In this document: positions 1 through 61,631 of the stretch, piece by piece
How positions within the stretch are numbered: position 1 is the first letter of the stretch
Layout: every line of letters starts with the position of its first letter
From: Lucifuga dentata
Taxonomy: Eukaryota > Chordata > Actinopteri > Ophidiiformes > Bythitidae
Direction: 5' to 3'
NCBI GenBank assembly: GCA_014773175.1
Contig: VXCM01002899.1
Coordinates: 1 to 64,000 of the forward strand
DNA: 64,000 bases
Notes under the pieces: generated by a model
The model's input: only the letters and a program-made list of their open reading frames with translations
The model's database searches: none
Told to the model about the DNA's origin: nothing
Position numbers and translations under genes: made by a program

Positions 1-720
1 TGTGTGGCTCATCAACTTTATTCCTCTGTAGTTTCCACAGCTCTGCACGTCTCCCTTGTTCTTAATCTTGTTTGCCTCATATATGTTTGAATGTTTCGTT
101 GTTTTTGGATCTTTGTGATTTGCCTGTTTCTCCACCTGCAGTTCTCATCGCAAAGGAGAGGGAATCTCTCTGAATAGCCTCTCCTGAGCTTTCTTCCTGT
201 TTGTCCTTGTATAATAAGTTGTTTTTGATTTTGTTTTGTTTTTTTTTTTAGGGAGTTTTTCCTCGTCTTCTGAGAGAGCCCAGGCTGGGTCAGGAACCGC
301 TGATGTCTGGGCCTGTAAAGCCCTTTGAGATTAAATTCAAGTCAATTCAGTAAACTTTATTTATCCCCAAAGGGCAATTTAAAAGGCAGGCATATAAAAA
401 CAGACACAAAAACATACTAAAACATACAAAATCAAGAAGTTAAAGAGATTAAGGAGATGAACTGTCTCAGGGACTTCAGACTGTCAAGCATCAACGCTCT
501 AAAGACGTCTTCAGAGGAAAGCCAACCAAAGCAGCTGAGGGCTGTTGAAGGGTCTTGGATGGATTTGTTTTTTCAGACAGTCTGAAATTAGTGAAATGAA
601 TCTTCTTAGTTTGTTATCAGTGGTTCTTAACAGAAGGTGACAATACTGCCAAGGTGCTTCTGTTGAATATTTAAGGACTGATACCAGCAGATTGATGAAA
701 ATGAAAGGATGCTTTCAGTA
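1..720. repeat. Dispersed-repeat tails downstream of the gene
   Basis: About 120-345 resembles the fish repeat tail with GGGAGTTTTTCCT, GGAACC and GGGCCTGTAAAGCCCTTTGAGAT. About 345-400 has a TTTATTTATCCCCAAAGGGC tail typical of another retroelement 3' end. No coding sequence was recognised. Family assignment is from memory of fish repeats. Confidence 0.4.
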
Positions 721-866
721 AAACAGTTGTAAAAGGAGACGAGTGCAGTCCTGCTGACTACAAATGAATTCCATTTTTAGAGGAAATATAACATTGGATG
801 AGATATTAGGCTACAAATAAACCTGGCTATAATGAAATGAATAACATGACCAACTTTATGTACATA

Positions 867-1477
867 TTATGGAGCCCCTTAAGAGACATGAGAAAAAGAT
901 AAATAAATTGTTAGTTTCTCTTGAACACCAGAAATGTTCTCATGGTTCACAACAAACTATCTCATGAGCATGAAACAGTTTCTGGGTTCCGGTAATATCT
1001 GGTGTGCACGTGATAATATGAGGTGCACCAGAAACCATTTCTGCTAGAAATTCTGGCATGATTTTATGATATGTAGATACGCAGAATAGCAGCAGACCAA
1101 GATATCTTTGCCTTTGTGAGATCCTGAAACATATCAGACAGAATCTTCAACCAGTTGAAGGAGGATATGTGTTACCGGAAAAGATTTCTCATGTGCACAT
1201 GAGAAACTATCTCACAAACACCTGATACTACAGGAAAAGTTTTCTCACATGCACAGAATCATTTTTGGTGCACAAGAGAAACTAGCAATTTATTTATTTT
1301 TTTCTCATGTCCCTTTAGGGCAGTCATCCTCAAAATTTGGACTCAGATCCGGATCTGGACCAAACCACACCTCCTCCAGACTCTGAGAAAAGTAAAGTTT
1401 TCATATGTATTATTTGTATTTTCTGAGACATTGCCGCGACACGAGTCACGATGGGTTGACGCAATGGGCTCATTCAT

Positions 1478-1535
<58 letters not shown>

Positions 1536-1692
1536 NACACCCTGCTCGACACCTTAAATTCCAGGTAAAAATTAGGATCCCAATCCTACCCTGGCTTGAC
1601 TCACCTTAATAAATGGATCTTTGTCTTATTGAGAATTTTCTTAGTGGACCTTTAAGAGTGGTATTGAGTAGCCCTGCTTTAGGGCTCCATAA
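867..1692. mobile_element. Inverted-repeat DNA element with internal CA expansion
   Basis: Left end TTATGGAGCCC (from 867) is mirrored by AGGGCTCCATAA ending at 1692. An inner arm pair at about 879-930 and about 1270-1320 (GACATGAGAAAAA, AATAAATTG, AGTTTCTCTTG) is also inverted. It has no coding capacity. A CA repeat of about 55 bases (1483-1539), broken by one N, lies inside. It is probably a non-autonomous DNA transposon. Confidence 0.55.
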
Positions 1693-2191
1693 CACACAGA
1701 GATGCATCTTCTATTCACGTTAGCAAATTTTCTGTGGTTTGCTTTTGATAAATATTTTTAAAAAAGGACCATTCTGATGATTATGGCCTGTTTGTACAGG
1801 ATTGGCTGGAAGTCCTCTCTGTTATGTAGCTTCCCAGGACTCAGAGAACACCCAGCCTTTTCCTCGATCATGCATTAAACTGGTAGTGAACCTGGAATTC
1901 AACAGCAGACAAAAGCCTTTTCCCACTTTTCCTTTTAAGTGGTGCAAGAGTTAGCTGCCACCACGCCAAATAAACGGAGCTCTCCAATAATAAGAGCACC
2001 TGGCCCTTTCACGCCATCATTCCTGACTCGCCAGAAAGGGTGTGGAGCGAAATCATTTTGGGATTGGATGGAGAATGTATATATATATATATATATATAT
2101 ATATGGTCAATTTCAAAACTGAATCACTTCACACCAGGAGGCCTCACTTCTTCTTCAGCTTCTCGTTTTTTATTCCATCTTAAGAGCTAAC

Positions 2192-2234
2192 AGTGCAAAC
2201 AACGCATTTTGCCACAAGCTTCATCAGGTTCACT
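2192..2234 (-). ncRNA. Degenerate hammerhead-ribozyme-like motif, mirror copy 2
   Basis: The same motif on the opposite strand in the other arm of the inverted repeat, with the same lost G. It is placed tail to tail with copy 1. Confidence 0.33.
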
Positions 2235-2561
2235 TTACCACAATCACATTCTGAACATTAAATAGTCTTAGGCAATAAAAGGCATAACAGCCACTTCAAT
2301 CAGTGACAAGTGTGTTCAGATTCATTTTACATAAATTTTATTTTACGTAATAATTTGTGCACATATATCTTTGCATGTAGAGTCTCATGTATGTGGCTCC
2401 ACTTAGAGGTTAGAAGATGAGGTGCATTTCCTGACCCACAAATTATTACGTAAAATAAAATTTATGTAAAATGAATCTGAACACACTTGTCACTGATTGA
2501 AGTGGCTGTTATGCCTTTTATTGCCTAAGACTATTTAATGTTCAGAATGTGATTGTGGTAA

Positions 2562-2604
2562 AGTGAACCTGATGAAGCTTGTGGCAAAATGCGTTGTTTG
2601 CACT
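2562..2604 (+). ncRNA. Degenerate hammerhead-ribozyme-like motif, copy 1
   Basis: In order: AGTGAAC (2562-2568), box CTGATGA (2569-2575), a weak stem II (2576-2585), AAAA where GAAA is expected, loop TGCG, TT, then GTTTGCACT (2596-2604). The last segment pairs with AGTGAAC as stem I around a two-base bulge. The G of GAAA is lost, so self-cleavage is doubtful. Confidence 0.35.
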
Positions 2605-2963
2605 GTTAGCTCTTAAGATGGAATAAAAAACGAGAAGCTGAAGAAGAAGTGAGGCCTCCTGGTGTGAAGTGATTCACTTTTGAAATTGACCATTGTGTGA
2701 GGCTGCTTTCATCAGCACCTGGGAAGGTACGCTTTGTCCAGCTGTGAACAGAGCAACTGATGGAACACACACACACACACACACACACACAGATATACTA
2801 ATAGCAATTATTAATTAATACTACTATTAATTAATATTCAGTTTTTATTATTATATAAATTCTGTTCTAATCAGCAGATTACCATTACTACCAAAATTAT
2901 CCTCTTATTAGTAAAAAAAAAAAAAAAAAATTTGCAGCATTACATCAGGATCTTACAGAACAC

Positions 2964-3348
2964 TTAAAGCCTGCGATCTTGCGTGTTTGAGCCCAATAAA
3001 TATACAGCCTGCATTAATGCAACATTACTGAGAATTTCTAAAACGTCGATCCAACACAGAGCTGCACAGAAGACAATGTATGTCTCTGCCAGGAAATATA
3101 GTCCCTTTTACCGAGAAATTAATAACTGGCCCTTATACGTTCATACATATGTGTTAGCATGTTAGGCATATATTGAATTTTAAAGGGTGTATCACCTGAA
3201 CATTTGATTTTAAAAGCTTTCAGAATTTGACAAAGTAACAACTAAAACACGGTTTTATGTTTTGGAAAATGGTTGGCAGTAATGTAACCTGTGCACAGCT
3301 ACTATTTATTGGGCTTAAACCTGCAAAATCACTGGTATGGTCCTTTAA
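2964..3348. mobile_element. TTAA-flanked inverted-repeat element, copy 1, internally deleted
   Basis: It begins TTAAAG..GCGATCTTGCGTGTTTGAGCCCAATA and ends with the inverted equivalent through GGTATGGTCCTTTAA. At 385 bases it is shorter than the about 580-base full form. Subfamily A. Confidence 0.7.
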
Positions 3349-3831
3349 GTGGAGAGTAAACGCTAAGGCTCAGCCTCAGTGAGTCAGGATGTTGTCTGCA
3401 AATTAAAAGCCTCTGCTGGTAAAACACAATGTACACAATCATTAATGTAAGTATTTGTGTAACTGCACTTCAAAATAAATCGCATCCTTCAGGGAGAATT
3501 CAGATTTCAGCTTCATGGGGTTATGAAATAATAAAACAATAAGTTCATAACCAGATCTAACTAACTCTTCTATTTCCCCTTCAACAATTAATATTAATTT
3601 TTTTTTAACAAATATCATCTCAGTAATAACACAACTTACTTTTTAAAAATTAGCCTCCTTTGAAATTATTCAAAAAAAAAAAAAAAAANAAAAAAAAAAA
3701 AAAAAAATTCACTTGATTTTCATGTTTACAAGCACAGATATTGTTTTTGCTAGATTTGAATGTTGATCGATCAACTTATAAATGGATCTGTAAGAGCTTT
3801 CGCTTTGGAATAAATTACTTGCTGGCATAAT

Positions 3832-3990
3832 TTAAAGGAGCATGCTGGTGATTTTGCATGTTTGAGCCCAATAAATACTACCTGCATACATGTTATGATA
3901 CTGACTGACAACCAATTTCCCAAAATATACTACCAGAGCAGTAAATTTTAGCATTATTTTTCCTACCTTCCAGACTACCACCTACCAGAG
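3832..3990. mobile_element. TTAA inverted-repeat element, partial copy 2 (left end)
   Basis: Starts TTAAAGGAGCATGCTGGTGA and carries the family's left part through the CCTACCTTCCAGACT segment. The right end is missing. Confidence 0.6.
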
Positions 3991-4557
3991 TACATGGCCA
4001 GAATTTAAACAAAACGAGGGAATGAACTGATAAAACATGGCCACGATTGAATTAATATGAGACATTATATGATACAACGTGCACTAATAAAGTGTGGGGA
4101 AAAAAGATTCATGATATCCATTTGTTTCCTCAAAATGTGTTTTCTATTCCCATATGAACTTCCTTTGCTGTACCATCACGTAAAATGATTATTACTGCAG
4201 TTCTGCTTTTATTGTGCGTTTCCCTTTTTTACTTCCTGTTCCCTCGCTGCCTTTTGTGCTTTGTGTGTGTGTGTGTGTGTGTTGCCCTTTTCACCTGCCT
4301 GTCTCTGATTGCTCATCTAATTTCTGTTATTATTATAATAATCAAGTGGAGTAAAGGAGTGATTTGTTTGTTGTATTTCTGAAAGGTCTTTATTTTATTA
4401 ATGCAAAAAAAATTCTATAAAAATTCAATAAAAAAAAAGTGAAATTGTGAAGGAAATGAGTCACAATTAAAGGTACAGTCCTTTAATATGAATGTGGAGG
4501 ATTAAAAAAACAACAAAAAAATAAACAAAATGCAGTTTGTGGTGAAAATCAGTGAGA

Positions 4558-4563
4558 TTTTAT
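4558..4563 (-). terminator. Candidate polyadenylation signal AATAAA
   Basis: This is the first canonical AATAAA on the gene strand after the stop codon. No other TTTATT (plus-strand reading) was seen between here and 6357. Non-canonical signals such as ATTAAA nearer the stop could be used instead. Confidence 0.35.
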
Positions 4564-4789
4564 TTGTCACGTGACATAAAACCACAAAGACTGTGCAAAG
4601 AAAAGAAAGATAAAGTCACACTTAGAGACTCAGCAAGCTCTTATTTCAAACAATCTGCGTGTCAACAATATACAATATATCATCAAAAAATTCATGCTAC
4701 AAAAAAAAAAAAAAAAAAAAANCTTAATTATTCACCCCTTTGGACTTTTCCTCGTATTTTCGTGTTAATTTAGATTTTTTTTTTGCCTT

Positions 4790-4985
4790 GGCTGAAGAGG
4801 CTACGTGATCGCCGGCTTTGTCTGTTAACAGGAAATCTAAAAACAAACAAATAAAAAAAAATTCCGAAGGGATTTGTATGAAATTTGGGGGACGATTCAA
4901 AACGTCAAGAGGAAGAAGCGATTCAGTTTTGGAGCTGATCCGGATCGTATTCTGGATCCAGAAGTTTTAACCAATAAAATCAACG
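4790..4985. repeat. Dispersed repeat with ATGAAATTTGGGGGA and GATCCGGATC motifs
   Basis: Shares order and wording (GTGATCGC, ATGAAATTTGGGGGA, AAGAGGAAGAAGCG, TTTTGGAG) with 11500-11690. A widespread fish intergenic repeat by recollection. Non-coding. Confidence 0.5.
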
Positions 4986-6357
4986 CTAACGGACCGATTT
5001 GAATAAAATTTAGCAAATGTTAAAAAAAAAAAAAAAAAAAAAAATCATCAAGTTATAATGAAAAATGCTTCTCATTTTAACGAGATAATTTTGTTTCTTG
5101 TATAAAAAACAAAAAATGGTGGTATGTTGTTATAACAACAAAAGTTTCTCGTTAAAACAGAATAATTTGGTATGTAGTAACGCCAAAAATATTATTATAT
5201 CATTATTATATGAAGGTATCTTGTTAAACGTGAAAAGGATCTCATAAAGAGAAAGTGTTCTCATGATGAAAAACTGGGCAAATTGTTTTTTTAAGCTTCT
5301 TGTGTAAATCAAATGATAAAAATCCAAATTGAACCCATTTTAATTCCAAAATGTGGTAAAGCCCAAAGGGAATAACTATGCAAGCACCGAAAAAACAATA
5401 TGAGGCTCAAACCTAACAAAGAAGCACGCACACACACACACACAAAAAAACCTAACACCTCAATCCATACACAAAAAATCAATATATTGTTTAACATACG
5501 TTGTAAATTCATTGTCGTTCGTGTGTGATTTTTAAAATAATACTGTATAACTTTAATAGTTTAAGCAGGCCGTAATGCGCTGAATATAAGCTAAGACTTG
5601 CTTCCGTTTGTATGACGAAATAACAGACATGGCAACACGTTTTCACTACACGCACCCGTGACTCAGCGAAGAGATGTTCGCTTTTCTGTGACGCAATCTG
5701 ACTAAAGACCAAAAAAAAAAAAATCTGATAAGCCATCAGAAAATTATGACGACAAAGTTCAAAGTTCAGCTTTCATATACAACATTAGATGAAAAGGCAT
5801 AAGAATAAGACAGACCTACTGAAATTATATTATATTATACGTAAGGTTACAGAAAAAAGTCTAGTAAAAAGTATGAAGTGGTCGTTTCAGATTAACTCGT
5901 AGGTCATCAGGTTCTATTTTCATACTTTATCTTATTTAGTTAATATATGAGCTCAGACTGAGTTGTAACATGGATGTCATTGGCTATATTTTCTCTATTC
6001 CACTGCATTTAGATATTTATATTTAATTTTTTTTTTTTTTTTTTAAAGTGCAAGCAAGCTGTTAGAAGGCAAAAGCTGTTATGCCATACATTTGTTTTTC
6101 AACTAATCATTTTTTTAAAGCATGGAGCTTAAAAATATACTACAAAACAGTCTTTGAGACAGGAGTATACGCTGATTGTTATTGCTGTACCGTCATTTTC
6201 ATTCATTTCCACGTGGACGAGACGATAAGCGCGACAGAAAAAAAGGCGGAGAAAACTTTAAAATGAAAAGAAAAACACAGAATGTGGAGGTGAAGAGCTG
6301 AATAGGAGACATCTTCCTCTTTTTAAGTGGAGTCAACTCGTCCTTTCATCATCTCCC

Positions 6358-55598
<49,241 letters not shown>

Positions 55599-55982
55599 CT
55601 ACAGAACGGCCAGGAGGGATACTGGATAGCTTCAACAAGATAGAAGTCAAAGGGTGTTGATGTTGTAGAACAGGGTTATAACACTCATTTGAACATCAAA
55701 GCTGGTGCCTTCCTACTAACTTAATAAGAGTGGTTATAAATAGCTACATTACAATGCCGCTCTATCGGCCAAAATTTCCATTGTGTGCGTTTCCTGAAGG
55801 TAGAATGTTCTGATTCTAAGATGGAGGCAGGACAACTGAGCAAAGAAATACTAATGAAAGCGTTGTTGCTGTTCTCAGATTGTCCTTTTGTTACTGCCTG
55901 AGTAACTGATCTTCATCTACAGCGAAGCTCAAATATCCTTCCTACATTTACCTCTTTTGCCTTTAGTTTCCTCATGCAGTGG

Positions 55983-56020
<38 letters not shown>

Positions 56021-56380
56021 GGCCATCTGAAAAACCATTTCTTCTTTTCAAACATATTATTTTTTCTTCTCTTCAATCAATTTTTTCAACATTGCCCTGC
56101 ACAGCTCACTTGCTGCTCTGTCTGCATTGCAAAATGTCTTGCACGTAACTGAGCAAGCAGCAAAAGCAAAGACAACCCAGAGCCGCCTCCAGCTAACAAC
56201 TTTGTCAACTACATTGGTTTTGAATTTATTTTAAGTTTACGCTTACATATTAGGGATGGAAAGTTTTAACTAACCAATGAAATGGTAACCACACTGAATG
56301 GTCTGCGAAAATGGGCCATTCAGCTGTGTATAATCAAACGGCTTAAAAATGTAATGAGCTAATGAGTATCATGCTCAGAA

Positions 56381-56914
56381 TGGACAATACTTTAGAATCT
56401 GCATGTTTAGGCCCAATAAATACCAACCGCATTACACTTCATGTTACCGACAAACAATTTCTAAAACATAAACCCAGTTATCTTTTTCCAAATTCCCAAT
56501 CTTTCAAAATCAAATGTTCAGGTGATGCACCGACCCTAAAATCCAAAGTTCTGCCTGCTAACATTTAAGCCAAATTTTAGAAGGCACGGTCATTTTCAGT
56601 TTCTCAGTAAAAGCCATCTTCTCCTGGGACTATTCCCTGACAGAAACATGCATTTTCTTCCCTGCAGCTCCATGTTGGACTGTTAAATAAAGTTACTATG
56701 ACAAAAAAATGTAACAGATGTCATGTTCGCTGTGATGGATTACTTATCTCAAGCATGTTTCAAGTCTTGCCATTTCATTTCTGTACTGAAACCAATGGCA
56801 GACTGAAAGGTAGTAAAAACAATTCTAATATTTACTTTAATGGTTATTTGTAATGTACGGGTTATATAGACATATTGGGCTCAAACATGCAAAACCACAT
56901 TTATTGTCCCTTAA
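56381..56914. mobile_element. TTAA inverted-repeat element, copy 16, subfamily A
   Basis: About 534 bases, AATGGACAATACTTTAGAAT to AAAACCACATTTATTGTCCC and TTAA. Left terminus mutated. It lies 51 bases from the next copy. Confidence 0.65.
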
Positions 56915-56964
56915 ACATGCATTGTGGACCTGTACAGGTCTTTCAATTTACTGATGGGGACAAA

Positions 56965-57556
56965 TTAAAGGACCATACCAACCTTTTTGCATGTTTGAGC
57001 CTAATATATTCAGTTTTCATACATGTTACATTACTGACAATCATTTCCCAAAGGATAAAACCGTATTTCATCTTTCCTGATATTTTGCAAAATCTCTTAA
57101 TCTTTCAAAATTAAACATTCAAGGTGATATACCCACCTTAAAAATTGATGTTTCACCTGCTAATAGTTACACAGCCTTATGAAGGTCACATTGTTAAAAT
57201 TTTTTGATAAACACAGGTCTTCTTTTGGGACTATATTCCCTGGTAGAGACATACATTCACTCTGCGCTTTTTATTAAGCTTAAATGCTAAAATTATAAAA
57301 CTTCGAAAAAACCTGAATATACGCTGATGTTCATGACTATGGATTACCTATCCCAAGAATGGTTCAAGTATCAACAAGTTGATTTTAATAGCGTACCAGA
57401 ATGAACTGAAACTAATGGCAGTGTGGAAGGCAGGAAAAACATTTTAATTCACCATTCCAGTAGTATGTTTTGGGAGATGATTGTCAGTAACTTTACCTGT
57501 ATGAAAATTGAATATATTAGGCTCAAACATGCAAAATGGGTGGTGTGGTCTGTTAA
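56965..57556. mobile_element. TTAA inverted-repeat element, copy 17, full-length subfamily B
   Basis: 592 bases, TTAAAGGACCATACCAACCT to GCAAAATGGGTGGTGTGGTC and TGTTAA. The interior matches the subfamily B copies at 33886 and 42251. Confidence 0.78.
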
Positions 57557-57619
57557 GCAAATAACACCCAACTATGTTCTGTGGCATGTATAAAGATACT
57601 GAGCAGACCCAGTTAACCC

Positions 57620-58070
57620 TGATTTTGTAACGAGATGACAAGAGAAAAATATCTAATTGACTTTGAAAGAGACACAAATGGAAGGATTTTGCTGGCGTAG
57701 TATTGTCCCCTAAAGAGAGGAGTCACTTCAAATCTACACAAAGTTTTTCTGGGCGATTGCCTCTCTGTCCAGTGATGCAACATTTCTATCCTGATGGGTG
57801 TGATCTCTTTAAAGATGACAATGCCTCCATCCACAGGGCAGGAGGGGTCACTGCTAGGTTTGATAATTTAACATTGATGCAAATCACATTCTATGGCCTT
57901 TGCAGTCACTTGTTCTCAACCCATTGATGGAAGATGAAAGATGTGCTAGACAGCACCCTCAATCACATCATCAAACATCAAATGAGGTGTTATTGGTGTT
58001 TTTCCCTCCAGTAGTTCCTCAGAGATGTACAATCTATGGTAATGTGCACAGTTGTGGCAGCTTCAATGTA
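57620..58070 (+). pseudogene. Tc1/mariner-type transposase remnant
   Basis: Translated pieces read VMQHFYPDGCDLFKDDNASI and HRAGGVTARFDN, matching the HFYPDG..LFQDDNAPIHRA region that carries a catalytic Asp. DNA further on (CCTTTGCAGTCACTTGTTCT, CAACCCATTGATGG, CAAACATCAAATGAGG) follows the same transposase in broken frames. Confidence 0.75.
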
Positions 58071-58794
58071 GGTTAAGATACTTTTTGTTTTTTCTTTAAT
58101 CACCATACATAATAAATGGAGAAAACATGGAATCTGCTACACAAAAGGTTGATTTTAGTTGTGTTCATAAATTTGAAAAAGAGCTACAAAATTTAACCAC
58201 GAAGCAGCAGTGCTCCTAGTGGTTTGACAAATAATTATTTTATTATTTATTATTAATGAATATATTACGCACAACCTCAACCTCTGAAACGTTATCGAAA
58301 CTGCGGCAAAAGCAAAAACAGCAAAATTACAGCACAGATGCAAAAACAGAGTTATTAGTGGTGCGGAGAAAGTTATCAAGAGCACATAAAACCAATATAC
58401 AGTATGAGCTGCTGTGATTAAGTGGCGCAAAGGTTACGCTGAAAACAACCATCAAGTTTTAACACAATGAATCACAAATCTGGACCATGCATTACCAACA
58501 GCTAAACGTATAGACAATGCCTACTTAGCGTTATATGGTTGTTTCCTAATCATTACTCCACAATAACTAGCAAAGCAAGTTAACTAACATTCGTGGAGCC
58601 AACTTAGACTGGATCATGGCTTCCCTAAATCTGGTGGCCATCAAGAATATGCAGCTAAAAATCAAAGTTTAGATTAAACCCAAGCTCCTAGCGTGTCCTT
58701 AATGATAACCTTTAACACTGCGCAGTTGCAAACAGCAGGTAATATATGGCTTATGTCACAGACTGTCTGCTTCGCTCGGTCGTTGGCGTACACA

Positions 58795-58860
58795 GCTAAA
58801 CAGCTAGCTAGCGTTCGCTAGCATAGCATCCAGCTAGCTAGCAAGCTAGCTAGCTAGCCT
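58795..58860. repeat. CTAG/GCTAGC-rich cluster close to the first exon
   Basis: Dense GCTAGCTAGC strings over about 65 bases, 150-215 bases inside the 5' UTR intron. CTAG is usually a rare tetramer. A similar cluster occurs at 31385-31590. Confidence 0.6.
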
Positions 58861-59008
58861 GGGTGGCGCTAGCTCTGAGTGCTGTCTGATGACTCTCCAG
58901 CTAACATTAGCGAACTGTGCCCAAGTCAAAAAGTTTGGACAGTCCGCCGTAAACTGGGTCATTAGCTGTTAACATTTATCAAATTTTGAGCGCTGTCGGA
59001 CAACCTAC

Positions 59009-59110
59009 CTTTCCGCCAGAACTCAAACAGCACAAGTGTATGAAAAAATAAGGTAATTAATGATTCCCCAAAATATGACTGCTGTCTACAAGTTCACTCC
59101 CCCTCGGTGT
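59009..59110 (-). other. smarca2: Probable non-coding first exon (5' UTR) of smarca2
   Basis: On the minus strand GGCGGAAAG is followed by the strong donor GTAGGT at 59008-59003. The coding exon begins with an acceptor AG placed immediately before the ATG at 55598, so an upstream non-coding exon is required; BRM genes are known to have one. The 3' edge (59009) is read from the donor. The 5' edge is not visible, and the end given is only an estimate. Confidence 0.55.
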
Positions 59111-59119
59111 TGTTTTGCT

Positions 59120-59210
59120 GACATATTAAAAAAAAAATTTGTGTTGTGATCGCTGATTTGTCAAGTGTCAGAGGAAGTCCCGCCCCCCTCCACGGTGATT
59201 GGCTGAAAAA
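59120..59210 (-). promoter_or_regulatory. Candidate smarca2 core promoter with CCAAT box and GC box
   Basis: Reading the minus strand there is a CCAAT box (59202-59198) and, a few bases downstream, a GC box of the GGGGGGCGGG type (59191-59179). Both lie 170-190 bases upstream of the first donor. No clear TATA box is present. This fits a housekeeping-type promoter. The transcription start cannot be fixed from sequence. Confidence 0.5.
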
Positions 59211-59219
59211 TCTTTCCTT

Positions 59220-59997
59220 AAAGTATGTATCTGTACTGTAGACAAGTCCCTTAACTTTGTGATTAAGTTGTTTCTTAATATGTTGACTCAGTATTTTCAG
59301 GTTCCTATGATCATATATTGTTTGGTTTCTTTAATTATTCTTCTGCTAAAGCTTTCAGCACTATATTATTAGTCAATATATCTAATTATATTATGCTAAA
59401 AGTTATATTCATAGAAATTCGCAATCGCAAACCATCACTTTTTTTGCATCTGAAAATGAAACCAAACAAGACACTAACAGTGTTTTATGCCTCTCAAAAT
59501 ATAAATATATGTGCTATTTTTAATATTTTTGTACATTGTATTGTTTAATTTATTTCTGCTAGTGTAATCGTCAGATTCCACTGCTGTTTGTTTTGTTTGT
59601 CTTTTTTTGTTTGTTTGTTTTTCTTTGTTAAATAAAATTCGCATTAAAAAATGTCAACATCATAAATAAAGAAATAAAAACGTTGTAGTTAAGTGCCCAT
59701 GATTATGATTATAAACAGGAATACTCATGTAAAAGTTTACTATAAATTAATTGATTTTAATGTGACTGTAGAGTGGGTTACACCTTTATAGCCTTTCTTA
59801 TTCACTGTAGTTAGAGGAAAAACTCCACTATATAGTGTCTGTATGGTTAAATGATATATTAATATACGGAACAAATAATTTATGTAAAAATAAACTCAGT
59901 TGTTCAAGAACAAAAACAATATCTATTGTTAATCATAAAATACTTTAGATATAAGCAGCTCTTTTTTTCTCCTGTCTGTAAATTTTGTGTTTGTGTG

Positions 59998-60061
<64 letters not shown>

Positions 60062-61130
60062 TACCATTTTCTATTTAAAGCTAATAAATCATTGGATGTC
60101 AAAGAGGAGGAAGATCACCAAGAGTGAAACACAAAAACAAGCCAATACAAATAGACATATTAATAAGCAATGGCAGTAATAAGCAATTTACAAAAACAAA
60201 CATTTAAAAAAAAATGTAAAATGTTTAAAAACGATAAAATAAAAACTCAAATGGTACAAATAATACAGCACAAAAAAACTGTAATGAAAATTGGAGGGAG
60301 TGTGTTCCCAGTCATGTTTGGAAGTTAAAGCAGCTCTTTAACGTAGGAGACCCACTACATCTATAAGCAAAAACAAATAAATAAATAAAATAAAAAATAA
60401 ACCTTTATTGTAAGATGCACAAGCAACATTGTCCTGTAAAATGAACGAGATCCTTAGTTTGCACACTCTAACGTGCAACACATGGTTAAGAGAAAAAGAA
60501 AAACAGACAATGCATGATAGTATATGTATATTATGTGACATAATATAGAAAGGATGATTAGAATGTTGCAGCATCACCAGAAATAAGCACAAAACCTGGA
60601 ATTGAAGACTTACAAGACCTATAATTGTAAATAAAAGTAAATAACCATTGCTGTTCTGTAATGTTGGTGTTGAAGTATGATGTATAATATATAAAATATA
60701 ATGGTGCAGCCACTGAACTGTCAGGTTTGAATATTAGTCTCAATGAAAGCATCATTTGAAGTCTTAGAACACATATTGTGATGTTGTGCGATGTAGAAAC
60801 CTTTTTTTTTTTTTTTTTTAAATCAAACTAAACTTACTTAAGGAGATATTTAAGGGGTAAATGGAATGGTTAAGTGAAGTGGGGATAAACCATTTATCCT
60901 GCGATGCTGTTCATACAGGTGAACACAAGGTGGCAGCAGTGGATAGCAGTTGTATCAGCAGATTGTAACCATGCTTTAACACAGAGTTACGTATATAGTT
61001 GATCATCAGTTCTCATAAATTACCAGAACAAACATACCATGGAGAGAGTAATTCAATGCAAAGATCAATTTATATTGCAATTACTTAGGGTCATATAAAT
61101 AGAGACAAATCAGGTGATGATAACGTGAAG
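59220..61130. other. Upstream intergenic DNA, no gene recognised
   Basis: AT-rich. Contains a TC repeat (59999-60042) leading into a CA repeat and several A- or T-runs. No conserved coding was recognised on either strand. Confidence 0.5.
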
Positions 61131-61133
61131 TTA

Positions 61134-61563
61134 TTAAAGGACAATTCCAGCAATTCTGCCGTTTGAGTCTGATATAGATACAACCAGCAAACACTTTGGT
61201 TACAGATAATTATTTCTCAAAGTACACTGCTTGAGTGGTAAATTTAAAAAAAAAAAAAATCTACCTTTCAGACTGTAATTGATTTCAGTTAATTCCAGTA
61301 TACACTATCAAAATCAACTTGTAGAGACTTGCAACACGCTTGACCATGCTTTCTACATGTTAGCAGATGAAACATTCAGTTTTAAGGCAGATGTATCACC
61401 TTATTTATTTGATTTTGAAAGATTAGGAGATTTGGTAAAATAACAGCAACACTATAATAAGGTTTTATATTTCAAAAATTGTTTGTCAGTAACGTAATAT
61501 GTATTGCATTATGTTAGTATTTATTGGGCTTAAACACGCAAAATCTCCGGTATGGTCCTTTAA
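61134..61563. mobile_element. TTAA inverted-repeat element, copy 18, internally deleted, subfamily A
   Basis: 430 bases, ATTAAAGGACAATTCCAGCA to AAAATCTCCGGTATGGTCCT and TTAA. Confidence 0.7.
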
Positions 61564-61630
61564 AGGCAAGCCATGCAAAGAATGCACGTTTATTTTTTTG
61601 TCCTTTTTACATTGTAGAGTTCAAAACTGG

Positions 61631-61631
<1 letters not shown>

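Larger units (their letters stand above)
2103..2693. repeat. Near-perfect inverted repeat, 257-bp arms, Penelope-like terminal repeat candidate
   Basis: Arm 2103-2359 is the reverse complement of 2437-2693 with very few differences, separated by a 77-base loop. A TA repeat abuts the left arm and a CA repeat (2766-2791) follows. Each arm holds a hammerhead-ribozyme-like motif, a known feature of Penelope-like retroelement terminal repeats. No reverse transcriptase is present between or beside the arms. Confidence 0.6.
4540..6357 (-). other. smarca2: Probable 3' UTR of smarca2
   Basis: AT-rich sequence follows the stop codon with no other conserved coding. The first AATAAA on the gene strand after the stop is at 4563-4558, which would give a 3' UTR of about 1.8 kb. 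The interval contains poly-A runs (4701-4721 and 5021-5044, plus-strand reading), a short CA repeat near 5427-5445 and a diverged dispersed repeat at 4790-4985. The true end cannot be fixed from sequence alone. Confidence 0.4.
55599..59008. other. 5' UTR intron of smarca2
   Basis: Runs from the acceptor at the start codon to the donor at 59008. It holds a poly-A run (55983-56018), two TTAA inverted-repeat elements, a Tc1-like remnant and a CTAG-rich cluster (58795-58860). Sequence at 58100-58790 looks complex and shows no element that I recognise. Confidence 0.55.
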
